The translations under genes and the position numbers were made by a program. From the NCBI GenBank assembly GCA_008921705.1, contig VFFE01009084.1, positions 2,311,139-2,375,138 of the forward strand: a stretch of DNA of 64,000 nt, read 5' to 3'. The notes under the pieces were generated by a model. The model did no database searches and was not told the origin of the DNA. It was given only the letters and a program-made list of their open reading frames with translations. This document shows positions 38,901-52,500 of this stretch, one piece after another. The DNA is from Burhinus oedicnemus (lineage: Eukaryota > Chordata > Aves > Charadriiformes > Burhinidae). Every line of letters starts with the position of its first letter. Position 1 is the first letter of the stretch.

Positions 38901-39989
38901 CTTATGATTGTGATTTTACCATCAATTGGATTCCCCAGGAAAGGTGCTTTGCATTTCAGGTTAGTAGGTGTACTTCTGCTTCTACGTATTTTATAGGAAT
39001 GCTGCACATCTTTCCTAAATGGTAACTTGATCCTGGAACAAGATAAGAAAATGCAACTTTTAAGTTTACTACGAGTAATGTTAGAGGGAGTGTTTCTATA
39101 AAGAACTCTCTAAAGTTTCTGTATATTCACTGCCTATTCAAATCTCTCAAGCTCTCTCCATCGTTTTTAACAGGAACTGAATTAGACTGAAAGCTAAAGC
39201 CTGACTGAACCATTCAGTTAGAAAAATAAGATGTAATCTATGGATCACTGCGTTGTCAACATTGTGATCAGGCCGCAAAAGATGTAGCTTGAAACAGGTG
39301 CCAGACATTTTTGGAAAAAATCGGTGCAATTTCAGATCAGTTTAATGGAGCAGCCATTTCATGAAGCAGTTAACCAGCTGCTCACATATGCCTGTTTCAC
39401 TCATCTTAACAAAATTGTTCAAATATTCATAGAGTTTTCTACAACTCATACATAGAACTACACTTTCAAATGGTCATGCTTTGTCTGTATTTAATCCATT
39501 CTTCCTTCAACTGTGCAAACACGTGATATTCATTGCAGGATACTTACTACGTAGGAGGCCACAAAATGTGCAGCAAAGTTGCCTGGAACCTAATCTGTTC
39601 AAACACAGAAATATTATCTATAAAAAGTAAGCTGTAAAATGACAAATGGAAGAAAATGACTATAAACTGAGTGTAAGTATGTGAACTATAAATTGGGTTA
39701 GAGGGGAAACAGGCTCAAATTTCCCCTTCCTCTCCTTACCAAGCTACACTGAACTCAATGAGATAAATCAAGGTAGATTTAAATAATTTAGTTCCTAACT
39801 GGAGAATAGTATCTTATTGTTATTCATTCTTTCTAGGCATGGAACACATTTATTTTTTCCCGCTAGACTGTTTAGTAAACCACAGAGTTATCCAGTTAGT
39901 GATCAAACCTTAATTAGATTACTTACATGCCAGAATAACCCCAGTCACTTGTGTGAACCACATTAACTTCAAATAATTTAGAAGGAAAT

Positions 39990-40320
39990 CACAGGCACTG
40001 AAACCAGCTCCCTCTGCCATGGATGGGAGAGCAGCTGCCTGTAAGATCATGGTCGTGCCAAGGATACTTTATGCTCTGCAGATGGTTCCCTTCCATCTCA
40101 AGTCTGAAGATAGAGATGTGCTGAACAAGCCTTTTGTGACATTCCTATTGGAAGTTAATAGCCAACAACCAAATCTGAACAGAAAAGAACAGTGGAATAG
40201 TCCCCCTAAATATAAAAATCTATCGATGGCCTTTTAGCAACACCAACTAATTTGGTATTTCCTAAACAAGGACTTGATTGATGGTACTTGGAAGAGATGA
40301 TGTTTTTAAATGTTAGAACT
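39990..40320 (+). pseudogene. LINE ORF2 C-terminal relic, L1/Tx1-like
   Basis: The open part reads KPAPSAMDGRAAACKIMVVP then RILYALQMVPFHL. Further on it reads QPNLNRKEQWNSP, then LSMAF, a stop, and QHQLIWYFLNKDL. The order resembles the region after the RT domain in L1/Tx1-clade ORF2 proteins, whose usual pattern is LPLS...GR.A..KM..LPR.LY..Q..P, then a K.PR.....L...K..GGL..P step and then a Y..A.....I..W tail. It is not the CR1 pattern. The frame is broken near 40237 and lacks the expected FIW..K segment in good form. It is a fossil, not a gene. A chance resemblance is possible because no alignment was run. Confidence 0.5.
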
Positions 40321-43300
40321 GGAATGGAACTAAATCATCGTTGATTGTAGTGCATGACTGCTCACACCAGTTATCATCCTTCGCCTGCCTGAAGATTAAT
40401 ACTCTGTATATATGCTGTGAGGGGAGAAAGTTGGAGCAAATTCCTTTCCAGCATTTTTTCAGTTCAGTCAGATTTTTTTTTCCCTGCTAAGAAAATTCTA
40501 TTCCCAGCATTTTATATGCAGGAACTGCAGGAAAAGGAGTTGAAAAAACTTAGTCCACAACAAGTAGCGCCTTTAGTCTCAAAAGATGTGAGCGGTGAAA
40601 GCCTGATCACGTGCAGCAGAAATTTTCCATAGTGTCAGTCAATGCCTAATGAGCAGGGCTACACACTCTTTTGTGGAGGTACCTTATAGTCAGACTGCAT
40701 CACTGCATCAAGCTTGGTGTATACCTCATGCAACAGAAACCTTTTAGGGATGGTGCATAAGAGTAATGAAAAGGCCTGACAACAGGATGACCTTTCCCTG
40801 AGGAACTGAAAATAATCACCCCCTGAAGGCAGAAGGAGAATTTTAACAGCTGTTCATACAGGTTAATTTCTGTCTTCCTTCCTGATGGCCATTTACAAAC
40901 AAGTGTCACTGTGTAGCACCAATACTTCCTATGGCTTCAAAATTAAGCAGGTTTTTTTTAGCAATGAGAAGCACACCACAATCATGAAATGCTATTGCAG
41001 ATCTTGCCAGCAAAAACAGGGAAGTAAATGTTTTTTAGTGTTCTGTATCAACAGCTGTCTCTGTAAACTAATTTGTGCATTGTTTAACACTAAAATCGCA
41101 GTTGGCTTTAAACAAATAGGTGGCATGACTGAAAGGCACTGGACAGTTAGTAGGGAGAGTGACAGAATGGAGTCTGAGGAGACTCCCTGTTCTTAGAAGT
41201 TACTCCACACCACTGTCATTTGTCAACCCACAAAGAAATTAATGGAGCCTGCAAACTGCAGGACTCCAAACCATAAAGTCATGCTGTTAATATTTGATTT
41301 TACACATATTGAAGTGGTGTCCTGATGGGTATTCTTAGTAAGTTAAAATGGGATAATAGTTATAACATGACAATAAAGTAGTCTCCGCTCCTCTGCAACA
41401 TGTAGACCTAACTGCTTTGGCACTGAATAGAGTCAATCCATACATAAACAAGTGATAGAGAGATGGCAGGTTTTCAATTCTTTGTTTGCTTTGCTGATCT
41501 TTTCCAGCATTTTGTGGATATCCTTTTCTTATCAATTATCCCTCCAGGATTATTTCTGATGAGGGCATTGCCTCTGACAGATTTGCCTGTGTACTGCAAG
41601 CTTTCATCAAATTACTAAAATTACTTCACTGTTCATTTGAGCCTTTCCCCACTCAATTTAAGAAAGATAAAGACATCTGTATTCTCATCTGCATACATAC
41701 ACACTAATTTTTTTTTCATTATTTCTAACCATAAGAAATATTTTTTGGACTAGCTTTCAAAAAAACCTCCTTTTTGTCAAACCTTAGGGCAGCTACAATT
41801 ATAGATATAAACTGACAGACACTAACATGTTTTTTTTTCAAATGAAACCATAACAAAATGCTAAAGTTGTAATATATTTTTGGTTTAGATTAGCCTCTTA
41901 ACATTTATATATCTCATAATTTTATGAAGCCTATAAGGCTTAGCACCTACTGAGACTTCTGTCATTAATTTTACTCAGTAACTGTCATATGGCTTCCCTT
42001 CAGATAACATGTACCTCATCTCAGGCAAGAAAGGGGATCTGCTTTTAAAATTTAAAAATATGCAAAGCAATTTCTTGACATAGTATCTAAAAAAAATATG
42101 TAAACTGCTCCCCTTCTCAGTGCCATAACGCAGGAGATCCTCTAATGTTTCAAAAGTCACAAGAAGGACTTTTGCTAATAGCCCCCCAAAGCAAAAGAGA
42201 TAGCACCCCAAAAAGCAGCACCCCAAATCTGTGAATAAGCACCTAACATATTTTGCGTATATATTACAGAATAGGCCTCTAAGATAGACATAAATTTTAT
42301 TTTTTCTTATTGGGTGTAATCTAAGACTGTTGATGCCACTAGCAGTCTAGCTCTTAATATCTGAGTACAAAGTAGCACCTGTTTCTTTAATAGTACCATT
42401 TCTTGAACCAAAGTGAAAGTTTGCTTCTCTTTCTTTTAAAAATATTTTGGCTCTATGCCTGTGGATGGCTTTTTCAAGCAACTGCGTTGTGAGATGTGGT
42501 CAGTATATTTAGTGTATTAACGAGCTGCATGCTCCAGGCTTTGTAGGCAATCGTTCAGCTATGTAAATCTCTCAGTTTTCCATTTCCAAAATCATAAAGA
42601 AATACTTGGAGAAGGCAAGAATGGGGGTTGCTCCAGATTTACACCATTTAGACAAGGTAAAATGGCCTCTGGCTTTATTCTAGTCTAAGCTTCCCCATGC
42701 ATAGGATAGCACATGGTGGGGGGGAGGTTCATAATAAGTTGCAGTCCTCAGAGGACAAGGTAGAATCATCCTTTTTTCTTATTTGCAATTTATGTTCATG
42801 TCTCATTGGCAAAATCCCATCTCTGTGATGTTACACAACTACATATTTCTAGTGCTTATGCTGCTGAATGCTGCGTAGAGCACTCACCAAATCAGTCATC
42901 TATAAAAATACTTGGCAATCACTAAAAATCAGAATAGAACCCCCAGGGGGTGAACATACTTCAATTTAGATTAATATTTCATATTAAGAAACACATTTTT
43001 GTTCTATTTTGGTTTTCAGGATACCAAAGAACATGTTCTGGGCATGATTTGTACTGTGAACCAGAGAAAATTCCACTTTTTCCTAGCCCATAAACCTGCT
43101 AATCATTTATAGATAAGATCATTAGAGCAAGCTTAAGTTAGAGCTCAGGATCTAAATCTTTGTGCCATTAGTCAACCATTTATGAAAATGTTTTTAAAAG
43201 CTCTGTAATAAATAACATAATCAATCCTAGCAGTGTGTCCTTTTCTTTTTTTTTCTTTTAAAAAAGGCCAGTGAAAGGAAAAGTTAATTAAAAGTCTATT

Positions 43301-43498
43301 ATTTATAAGACATAAAACTACTTTCCAAACAATACTTATCACACAAGAAATATTCCAGAAATCTGATTTTTTGATAATTATGTAAAAGTCAACTTGTTCA
43401 GAGCCCCCTGCAATTATCGCTGCCAATCTATGGAACAACAAAAATGATTAAGTAGCTAGAGAAACTTTGTTATGAAAACCTTAGTAACTTTTGCACAA

Positions 43499-43540
43499 GC
43501 GAGATATATATAGATATATATAGATATATATATATATGTG
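43499..43540. repeat. (AT)n / (ATAG)-type microsatellite
   Basis: The stretch has repeated 'atatatagat' units running into pure (AT)n and then 'gtgcatgcatacacatg'. It is a simple sequence repeat. Confidence 0.9.
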
Positions 43541-43544
43541 CATG

Positions 43545-46500
43545 CATACACATGTACAAACACAGGCATACTGAGAGGGGTGTCCAGCATTTGTGGCTTT
43601 ATCCTGTGTTTGAAACAGAAGTTTCTGATTTAATTTACTGGGAGTACCAGCCCAAATTTTTGAAAGTGACTAATTAGCTGAAATCAAGGCACTAAGAAGA
43701 TTTTGATTTTCAGAGGGAAGTTCAGTTTGAAAATTAAGCTATGACCATTTTCTATCAGAGCCACCTTTTCAAGGTGCAAACACCTAAAATACATCTGAAT
43801 CAGGTATTAAAAATAAGGTCTGTGACTGAAACCTCTGGTGCATAAAGACTAGATTTTTGACATAGTGTAGAAGACGATTATAGACTATGGGCAGTTTGAT
43901 GCCGTAGAGAATTTAGAAAATACCATTAAAATGCTATGAATACAAAAATAATTTTAATCCAAAATCCAGCTAAAATGAAAATGTAACTGCAAAAAGTCTT
44001 TTAGCAGAAGTCCTTGCTTCATTTTAACCAATCAGTACCTATACAATTATCTTTTCCATCATATCTTGTTTCATGCACTTTCTGTCCATTAAACAAAACT
44101 TATTCTGTCTTTCTATTTCTATTCAGTGTCCAAAAGCAAAGCAAAATCAGCACATACAAATCGAATAATGTACAGCAAGTTTCCATTCTTCAATGAGAAG
44201 AAGCCAGGCTGTTCTCCAGGCTATAATATTCCTGACAGCATGTGGTGCAAAGGCCGAGGCCTATCTGCTGCTGCAAAATAAGAGCTCAACTACCACTAAG
44301 AAATACTGGTTGTTGCCAGAGTCTGAGTCAGATATTTTAGGGAAAAAAGGGCTTACACATATCTCCCGAGTCTTTGTTCTGAAGTAGCTTGTTACCTGCC
44401 TGGCCCAGCAATCCTGTGTCTGTTGCGGGTACTCAGTGCCACAAGCGCGGTCTTCACCCCAAGGCTGAAGGAGAAGAAGCTCTAATTTTTCCTTCTTCCA
44501 TGCCAGTGGACAAAAGACTTTTCACTTGAAGATAGCTGATTAAGGATGCTATCAAGAGAAGTTTTGAACAAAGAGAAACGTTCAGCGTCCTTCTCCAAAT
44601 ACAGTAGAATTAGTGTAGCACTCAAAGTTAGTTTTCACATAGTCCATGTGTAAAAATGGTGTGTGGTTTGGAGGATTAAAGCCAAATTCTGATCTCACTG
44701 ATGTCAGATGAGATACCCCAGTGATGAATGTGGTTCTTGGCTTCCCAAGCAGCCGTCAGAGTCAATATGTTTCTAATAAGATGGAGACTCGGTAGGGGCC
44801 AGGTGCTCTATTAGTTTAAATTGTTAGAGTAGCAGGAGTTTTGTAGAAGTTTAGTAGATGGAAAATGTTTTCTGCCTTCCTTAAACTCATACCCCTGGTC
44901 CAGATATTCAGTTGCTGCAGCCCAGTGTTTGTACTGGCTGAGCTTCTGAATGAGGCTTACTTTATAAGCCTTTTCTGTAATAGTAATAAAGCAAATACTT
45001 GATGTATATTTGCAAGAGACCTCAGATTCAATTGTTTAATTTCTACCTGTTTAAATTCTACCTATTCCCCGCTAAGTAATTATTTTCCTTGTATTTTCAA
45101 AAGTACTTTCGTACCTACTATTTACATAAATCTTTAGTTCAAAGGTAGCTGATGTTCATTAAATGTCCTACTGAACAAAATATTTAATGCAAGCTAAACA
45201 TAAAACCTGTGGCTGGATAATAATGCTGTAATGGAACAAAATGTTATATTACAAGATGAAAGTTAAGTGAAGCTTCACACAGTCAGACTTGAGTAATTTC
45301 AGACCATGGAGCTGTAAAGAGGCCGCAAGCAACAGGGTGATTTGCTGTTGTATTGATGACTATCCTGATGGAGAGAGCCCGGTCACATCTTGTAACCATT
45401 CCACGAGCACTTCTGGCAGCAGCACAGCACCCCAAGGACCACTGCTGGGATGTCCGCAGCATCAGCTTCCTGGCAGTGGGCTCTTTTTCCAGAATAGGGA
45501 AGCTGCTCACCATTAGCTGGACTTCTTCAGATACACGGTGTATGTGCTACTTGGCACAGCAGAGCAGGGTTTTCGCTTGGACAGCACCTGCAGCAGTGCT
45601 CAGCGCCTCCACCTCCTCAGCTGTCCTCCCCAGAAAGCAAGGCTATGCACATTAGCAGTGCTATGGCCCTAAGCTGCTCCTCTTGGCTTTGTTTTCAGGG
45701 ACCCAGGAGAGAGAGGTTGGGGAGAAAGCTGCAAGTATACCCATAGACAACACAAACTGAAAGAATCCCAGTTACCAGTAAACTCTCTTTTTCTTTGAGT
45801 GCTTTTTTATACATGTATTCACACTGTACTTGACTTCAGGCAGTACCTCCAGCTTACCACTGTGTAGCTGGAGAAGTGCTCTGGTGTCCTTTAAATGAAT
45901 CAAGACAGAAGGACTCTTTTTTTCATGATAGAGCAGTCTTGTGCCTAAAAGTATCTGTATTTGAGTAGCGCAGAGAGGGTGAATGGAATCCAGATGGCAG
46001 CTTTGCAATTTGCAGAGATGAAAACATCCTACAGAGAGGTCACTAGTACCATCTAAGCTGTAATGAAGGTTCACATCATACTGTGCTGCCCTGCCTTACT
46101 GATGCTTAACAGGTTTTAGCGTCATCTGTGACCCACTAAGTCAGTGTCTCTGTGGAGATAGCTGACCCTTTATGAGCCTTGAGACACAAATTTCAAAATA
46201 CAGGAAAAATTGTGTGTTTTTCATCCTGCCCAGATTTTTTTAAAAAAGACATGGATTATATAGAACACGTGAGAGTAGTTTAGGCAGAAAAAATCATAGA
46301 TTAATGGAATGGAAACTGGACTTTCTCTTGGAGAGACACCCAGGAAGCATCCTAAGCATGACTTTTTCAGGAAAAAAAGACTATTTTCACTGAAATGAAG
46401 GAAGGAGCTCCATGCTGACATGTCAGGGACAGATTCAGCTCCTCCAAAGACTGGGACTGCTGTCTGGCAGAAACCTTCACTAACACATCAGTGAATTCCA

Positions 46501-49500
46501 CTGTAGCAGAGCAAGAAAGACCAGAGCAGCCTGTTACTGTGAGAACTGCTTTTCTTACTAAAAAGATCCGCTGACTACTCCTTGCCTGGGGTGATGGCTC
46601 TGCTGTTCAGTCCCACTTGACCAAAGGTTAGGTGGTTTCATCGCAAAAATGTACCAAACAGAACATGAGATCAAGTTGGCTCTGTAGGAATTTATAAATA
46701 TAACCCTTTCTACTACTGTCAACTAAAACATTTCCTATATGAGGAGCTCATGTGCTCTACATGTGAGAACTAACTAACCTCAGTGCCATCACATACGAGG
46801 TGCTGCTGTTCAGGAGCGCAGGTGGTGGACCTGAACTGAGAAGGTCTGGTAGCAAGGACAGGACCAGGGTAAGCCACCCATGTAATAGGAGAGGACAAGG
46901 AGGGTGAATGTTCTGACTACAAATTTTGGAAAAAGTGCAGCAGACCTGCTCCTGTGGCAGGGAGGAAGACCACAATGTGTATGGGCCGACAGTGTGAGTG
47001 TAAAAACACTCAACTGCTTGAAAAAGAGGAGGAAAAAGCAATCTCACTTGCATGAAAAATTGCTAACGACCACCACATTAACTCATACATTGCTTTTATT
47101 TTGTAGTCTATATTTTTACATGTTTTCATGTAAAAGTAATGACTCACAATTAGTTCTATATCATGAGGGAGAAATTAGCTCCCCATCTGAACAGTTAGCT
47201 CTTATGCCAGAGAGTAAAAAGATGGTCAAAAACAGGAGCAATATGTATATCTTTTTGAGAAAGCCTCGTAATCTTTTCCAGTCCATGAGTGTTAACACTA
47301 AAAGCAGGCATTTATTTTGCATATGCTATATTGATGTCCCAAATTCCAGTTCAGTATACAAACTATAAGGCTGTTTTCTTCCCTTTGTTTCTGAACATAG
47401 ACAAAGAAGGAAATAATTTCATTTTTTCACATGATGCACATCTTGAAAAGTCCTAGGAATAGACAGCCCATATATTGAACTAACTTCATACCCCCTTTTT
47501 AAATTGAAAAATACAAGAGTAATTCCCTGCTCATGATAATCTCTTTTCTGAATGAACCAATTTTTAGGTATGGCTCACAGTGGGCATTCATGAAATTAAA
47601 CAAAAAAATTAAAATTACTTTATTTCTGTTTATTAAGTGGCTAGTTAGGGGCAGAGAGAATACAAAGTCATAAGAATAAAAATAAGAGATCATTAATTAG
47701 TTTTACTCAGTAAAATACTATTTGCTTTGGGAACAGATTTTCTGGTTTTTTAATATCTTAGAACCATTTGTGTTTAACTGTATTTTTTATTACGTCTGTA
47801 CACGAACATTATACACTGCTGTACCCTTTGCAGTTAATGTATTTTAATGATTTGAAATCAAGTTAAAATATTACTATTTCATGATTACTTACCACTTTAG
47901 ACTTTTCAAATGTGTTTTTTTCCAGTACAACTTGGTACTCTTTAAATGGAAGGTGTAACTATTTGGTCCATTGAACCAAGCATCTGAAAATCGCAAAAGC
48001 CTCATGAACAACATTGTTATTAACTGCCATTGAAAGCCTTTATATAAAATAGTATATTTTCCCTCCAGAAAAAGGTAACATGATTATAATTTTGGAGGAA
48101 AGAAAGCCTAAATCAGGAGGAAAACACCTACCGAGATAAATCTTACTCAGTATATGATTATCACAGTACCATTACAAAATGGGACAAATTCACTTACCCT
48201 TCCTGGAGGAACTGGTATGACAAAAGGTAAGCCTATCTAATATAAATGTCCAAGAAACAAATCTTATAGAAAGCAATAGCCCTGTGCTGAACAGTATTAC
48301 AAAGGTTAGAGTGCCAAAGATTTCAGAGGTAGTTGAGGTTGAAAAACAAGTGCATCTGGAGATGTTTAAGGGAGAGGTCAGCTATAGGTTTCCAGATGGC
48401 TGAAAAAAAGAGCTGAAGAGAGAGAATAAGAACTGGTGTCCTTGTAAGAGGCATCATCTGAATTAATCAATGACAAACCTTTTAAAGTTCAAGTTTAGCT
48501 TGGAGAAGCTGTTTAGTTCCAGGCTGATTTCCACTTTATTGAAATTATTAAGCTGCAAACTTCAGAGTTTACTCTTAGGCTTTTTCAAAATCACAGAAAC
48601 TACTGTATGTCAAGATCACAGACATACTCTTTGTTGAGGAAAAACAGTTGTCCATTTGTCCGGCTGATACGAGTAAGGTCAAGAGAGATCAACACCTGCT
48701 TTAGAAAAACAAGCTCAATAGTTACCACATTTTGCTACAACAGGTGCTGAACTCATCTGACCTTGGTCATGCTGGAAAGACAACTGTTTTCAGCACTATC
48801 TGATGGGAGGAATAAGCTCTGGTATGTTTATTAGTAATATTTGTACTGTGGTTACATCTTTGCTTTCTTCTGGAAATGAACAGCTAATGGGTTTGGTTAG
48901 GCACTTGAAGTCTCTTCAAAGGGACTTCCTTTGGCCTAAAATCTCTGTTACTTCAAGATGGTTGAATGAAGCTGATACTTTGTACTCATACTTGTGGAAA
49001 ATGATTCCTAGAACTATCTAAGAAGCTGGGCTGCCATATGAAACAACAAAAGGTGGAGCTCAGTTTGTAGCGTGATGCTCTAACCCGTAGTGGCACAGCA
49101 CAGTAAATTGCCTAGTCCCATAAAAAACAAGTCATAAAACAGACAAAAAATTTTGCAAATAAGACCACTAAATTACAGTTAAGCATTGTTACAACCAAAT
49201 AGCTCACGTACAACTTCATAAACACTTCAACTGGTGCTCTTAAATTTCCAGATATATTTACTTTACTCCTCTAAAGCACATTAAAGAAAAAGTGTTCTTT
49301 GTTATCTGGGACTATTTGGAATCTTTAGCAGTTCACTTAACACATCATAATGTCTGTCACAGGCTTTCCTAAAACACCAGGGAAAAATGCATACCTCAGG
49401 AGAGGAATAAATCTCTTAAAAGGTATTAGTGTAATTAAGTAGGTCACCCTGTAGAGGTGAAGTGCCTGTTAGTATTGGTGGATTTTAGTCCTGATTCAGT

Positions 49501-49840
49501 AGAGTGCTTAACCAAGTTCCACTAGAATCTGAAGGCAAATGTATGTGCAAGTTCTTTTCTGAGACACAGTCTTTAATTGTTATTATGCTGGTTCTGGGGG
49601 ATTTTGCCCTTCACTTCCCGGTGGAGAGTCAGCCTTACAGCATGTGACAGAGCCAGATGTGCAAAAATAAATTATACCTCTGGCTTTCAAGTTTAGTGCT
49701 CTTCTTCTCCTGAGCTTCGTGTAAACCCATCCTATCCCAAACATACATGCTTAAGCATTGTGTTTGAACTCTTGTATATACTGTGACAAATCTGCAAGAA
49801 AGCAGAGCAATGAGTTTAGTATTTTCAAGCCCATGGATGT
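43545..49840. other. Intergenic, no gene seen
   Basis: No classified repeat apart from a small hairpin (47114-47135). A stretch at 45290-45700 is somewhat richer in GC and has overlapping open frames in several phases (for example 45353-45655) but no domain. The 154-codon frame at 46904-47368 is AT-rich at its 3' end and resembles no family I know. About 47900-48060 is repeat-free and AT-rich. Confidence 0.55.
47114..47135. repeat. 9-bp perfect hairpin with 4-nt loop
   Basis: The arms are ttttacatg (47114-47122) and catgtaaaa (47127-47135) around tttt. The sequence is AT-rich, so chance formation is plausible. Confidence 0.8.
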
Positions 49841-49845
49841 TCACA

Positions 49846-50250
49846 CAGAATCACAGAGAAGGGTTGAGGTTGGAAGGGGCCTCTGGTGACTGTTTAGTCC
49901 AATTCTCCCTGCTCAGAGCAGGGTCAGCTAAAGCAGGTTGCTCAGGGCCATGTCCTGTTGGGTTTTCAATTATCTCCAGGGATAGAGACTCCACAATCTG
50001 CCTCAACAACCTGTTCCAGTGTTATACCAGCCTTACAGTGGAAAAAGCTTTTTCTTATGTTTAAATGGAATTTCCTGTATTTCAATACATCTCCTTTTGT
50101 CCTTTCACTGGGCACCACTGAGAAGCCTGGCTCTGTCTTTTTTGCTCCACACCATCATATGGTTACACATACTGAGAAGATCGCCCTGAGCCATCTCTTT
50201 CCCAGGCTGAACAATCCCAGCTTTCTCAGCCTCTCCCCGTATGTCACTGT
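49846..50250 (-). mobile_element. CR1 LINE 3' end, antisense
   Basis: The plus strand reads 'agaatcacagagaagggttg', 'aggttggaaggggcctctgg', 'ctgctcagagcagggtcagc', 'gcaggttgctcagggccatg', 'ccagggatagagactccaca' and 'cccaggctgaacaatcccag'. This is the reverse complement of the avian CR1 3' region, with the 3' terminus at the low-coordinate side. The open frames at 49783-50064 and 49958-50260 are antisense by-products. Confidence 0.95.
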
Positions 50251-51639
50251 CAGGAATTAAGATTAGGCTATTGCTGTCCTGTAAGAGGCTGACACTTTTT
50301 GCCTGAGGGACCTTGCCCTAGAAGCAGGTGGCAGTCCTGCTGAGAAAGGTTTAAGTGAAAGCTTCTGGCATGCAGAGACCGGCTCTAAGAGGAAACTGTT
50401 ATTTTTTCCTAGGGAATGCTAATTTAGACTATGGACTAAGTCATCCTGGAAGAGGGATTCTAGGAGTGGCCACCTGAGGCAGAACATATGATCTGTCTTT
50501 TATAGTATAATTTTACTGTGGTGAGTTTTTTTAAATTAAAGACAAACACTGGGACGATGATGAACCAGTAACTTTCACATTGTAGGAAAGCACTAGAAGA
50601 TTGAACTGTCTTTCACATACATTACTGAAGACTGAAAGTTGCTTGCAAAATATGACTGTTTCTGAAGCATTTCTTTTCAGTACAAGCTTTGGAAACAAAG
50701 CATGGATAAAGGGAAGCAAGGTTCATGAAGCACATAAAACACAGCCCATCAAAACAACTGGCTTGTGTACTACTATTTTAGCTCCTAGATTCAAGAGTCC
50801 AGAGTGTTTGCTACTCTGACTCTGACAGCCCTTCTCATAATTCTAACAGACTGTAACATAAGTCTCTTGCCTCTGGCATTCCCTGGACAGGTCTTCCCTG
50901 GCCAGTTGCAGATCTTTATTTGCTACTTTTCATTGCTAAATCTGTCTTATATTGGGGACATTTTGAAAACAGTGAGGTAATCTGGCTCTGTCAGTCCTGT
51001 TGAAATTAATTTGCCTGCCTGATACTACAATACAATGTTATTTAAATCCATGATAGGATTTGAAGTATGCTTCCTTTACCTTTCTGTGTTCTGGCTTCTC
51101 ATGGACATGGCGAGGGAATTGGTGTTTCTGATGTCCCTGTAGACAAGAATAGCCTGACATAAAAGATGGATCCCCAAGGACTGAACAAACAAACTGAATG
51201 GTCAGAGGAGCTGACAGACCAGCTGTCACTGCATACAAAAGCCAGTGAATGAAAAGGTATGTGAACTCTTCACTAGGCTGCAAAATTCCCATAGCTGGAA
51301 ATCCTTTCCATTTTTTGATCCTAAAAATTAAATCATAACCACTCAAATGCAAGCAGTTTATATTTTAGTCATTCCAGAAATGGCTGAAGAACACTTTTAC
51401 TGTCAAGCAAATCAGCACTCCCTACTAAGCATGGAGGTATTTCAACTTCCTGCTCTCCCAGCACCTGAAAGCCTGTTCAGGTAGGAGGAGAGATGCTCCT
51501 CTATGCTGAGTCACCTCTTTGCAGGGTATCGGCAAAGTCCTTTGTGTGCTGGAAGTGCTCCAGTCCCATGAGGGATCTTGTGCAGTTGCACGTTGCATTT
51601 GCAGTTGAGGAATGTGTCTTTCGGTAGGTCTGTTTTCCA

Positions 51640-52500
51640 GAAAGACCTCACAAAGCTGAGTAAGTGGACAAAAAAAGTGTCAAATCAGCATCAGCATAAA
51701 AAAAAGTGAAGTAATTAATCTTGGGGAAAAATAGTCTAAAGTGTGCTTATGGGATGCTGAACTTGAAATTGGCAGTTACACCTTGGGGAAGAGAACTAGC
51801 AATCACCACCAGCAGTTCTCTGAAGCCATCAGCTTAAGATATCATAGCAGTCTAAGTCAAACTTCATCAGAAAGGGCACTGAGGACATTACAGAAAGCAT
51901 CATTTTGCTGCAGTACAAAATCTCCTACTCACATCTTGGGCAGTGTGTGCAGTTTGATCTTCACATCACAAGCAGTCACAGTGAAGTTAGAAAAGGTGCA
52001 GAGAAAGACAAGGGGTGTGATTAAAGATGTCAAACATCTGCATTAAAAGGAGACACTTAAAGGGCTAAATCTTCGCTTTTGAGTGGAGAAGGCTCAGTGA
52101 GAAATGTGAAGGCTCTCAATGAAGTGAATGCAAAACTGCTAACTCACCAAATCCTTCAGTAATAAAACTAGGTGTCACCCATTAAAACTAGTGGAAAATG
52201 GGTTTAAAACAGGTGAAGGTATATATTTGTTCACATAGCAGGCAGTCAAGTTCTGAAATGTGTTGCCACAAATTTTGGAGGCAGATTGTTTCAGCAGAGG
52301 AAAAAATTAACTAGAAACTAGAAACAATACCATATTAAATAGAATAAATGGGAATTCCTTAATCAGTGACAGTGGACATGGGAAGAGTAGTGGGGAGATA
52401 ATGGCCAAGAGTTGAATGCTCTCCCCGAATAGCATCTCCTACTGGTGGAGGCAGAATACTTGTCCAGCACAGCAGGGTATTTCTTATATTCTTATTTTCA
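51640..52500 (+). mobile_element. Ancient CR1-type LINE 3' region
   Basis: The order of blocks follows an old sauropsid CR1 group. 'agttctctgaagccatcagc' comes first, then 'agttagaaaaggtgcagaga' (intact form gaactagaaaaggtgcagagaag). Next comes 'ggtgtcacccattaaaacta' (gggccacccaatgaaatta), then 'aaaatgggtttaaaacaggt', and 'tgttcacatagcaggcagtc' (cttcacacaacacacagtc). A decayed tail near 52480 follows ('tttcttatattctta'). The copy is highly diverged with many indels. The open frame at 51741-52046 is a by-product. Confidence 0.75.

Larger units (their letters stand above)
38365..43490. other. Intergenic, no host gene seen
   Basis: This contains a possible antisense MIR relic (38800-38900) and a LINE ORF2-like relic (39990-40320). 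The rest is AT-rich and unclassified. The open frames at 40885-41196, 41975-42226 and 43172-43441 have no recognisable domain. Confidence 0.55.

Noticed and set aside
45283..45655. Overlapping frames on both strands in a moderately GC-rich stretch
   Set aside because: Three phases are open at once with unrelated peptides and no domain. This pattern is compositional, not coding.
46904..47368. 154-codon open frame on the plus strand
   Set aside because: There is no known family. Composition changes along the frame, and there is no promoter, splice or poly-A context. Conservation data could reopen it.
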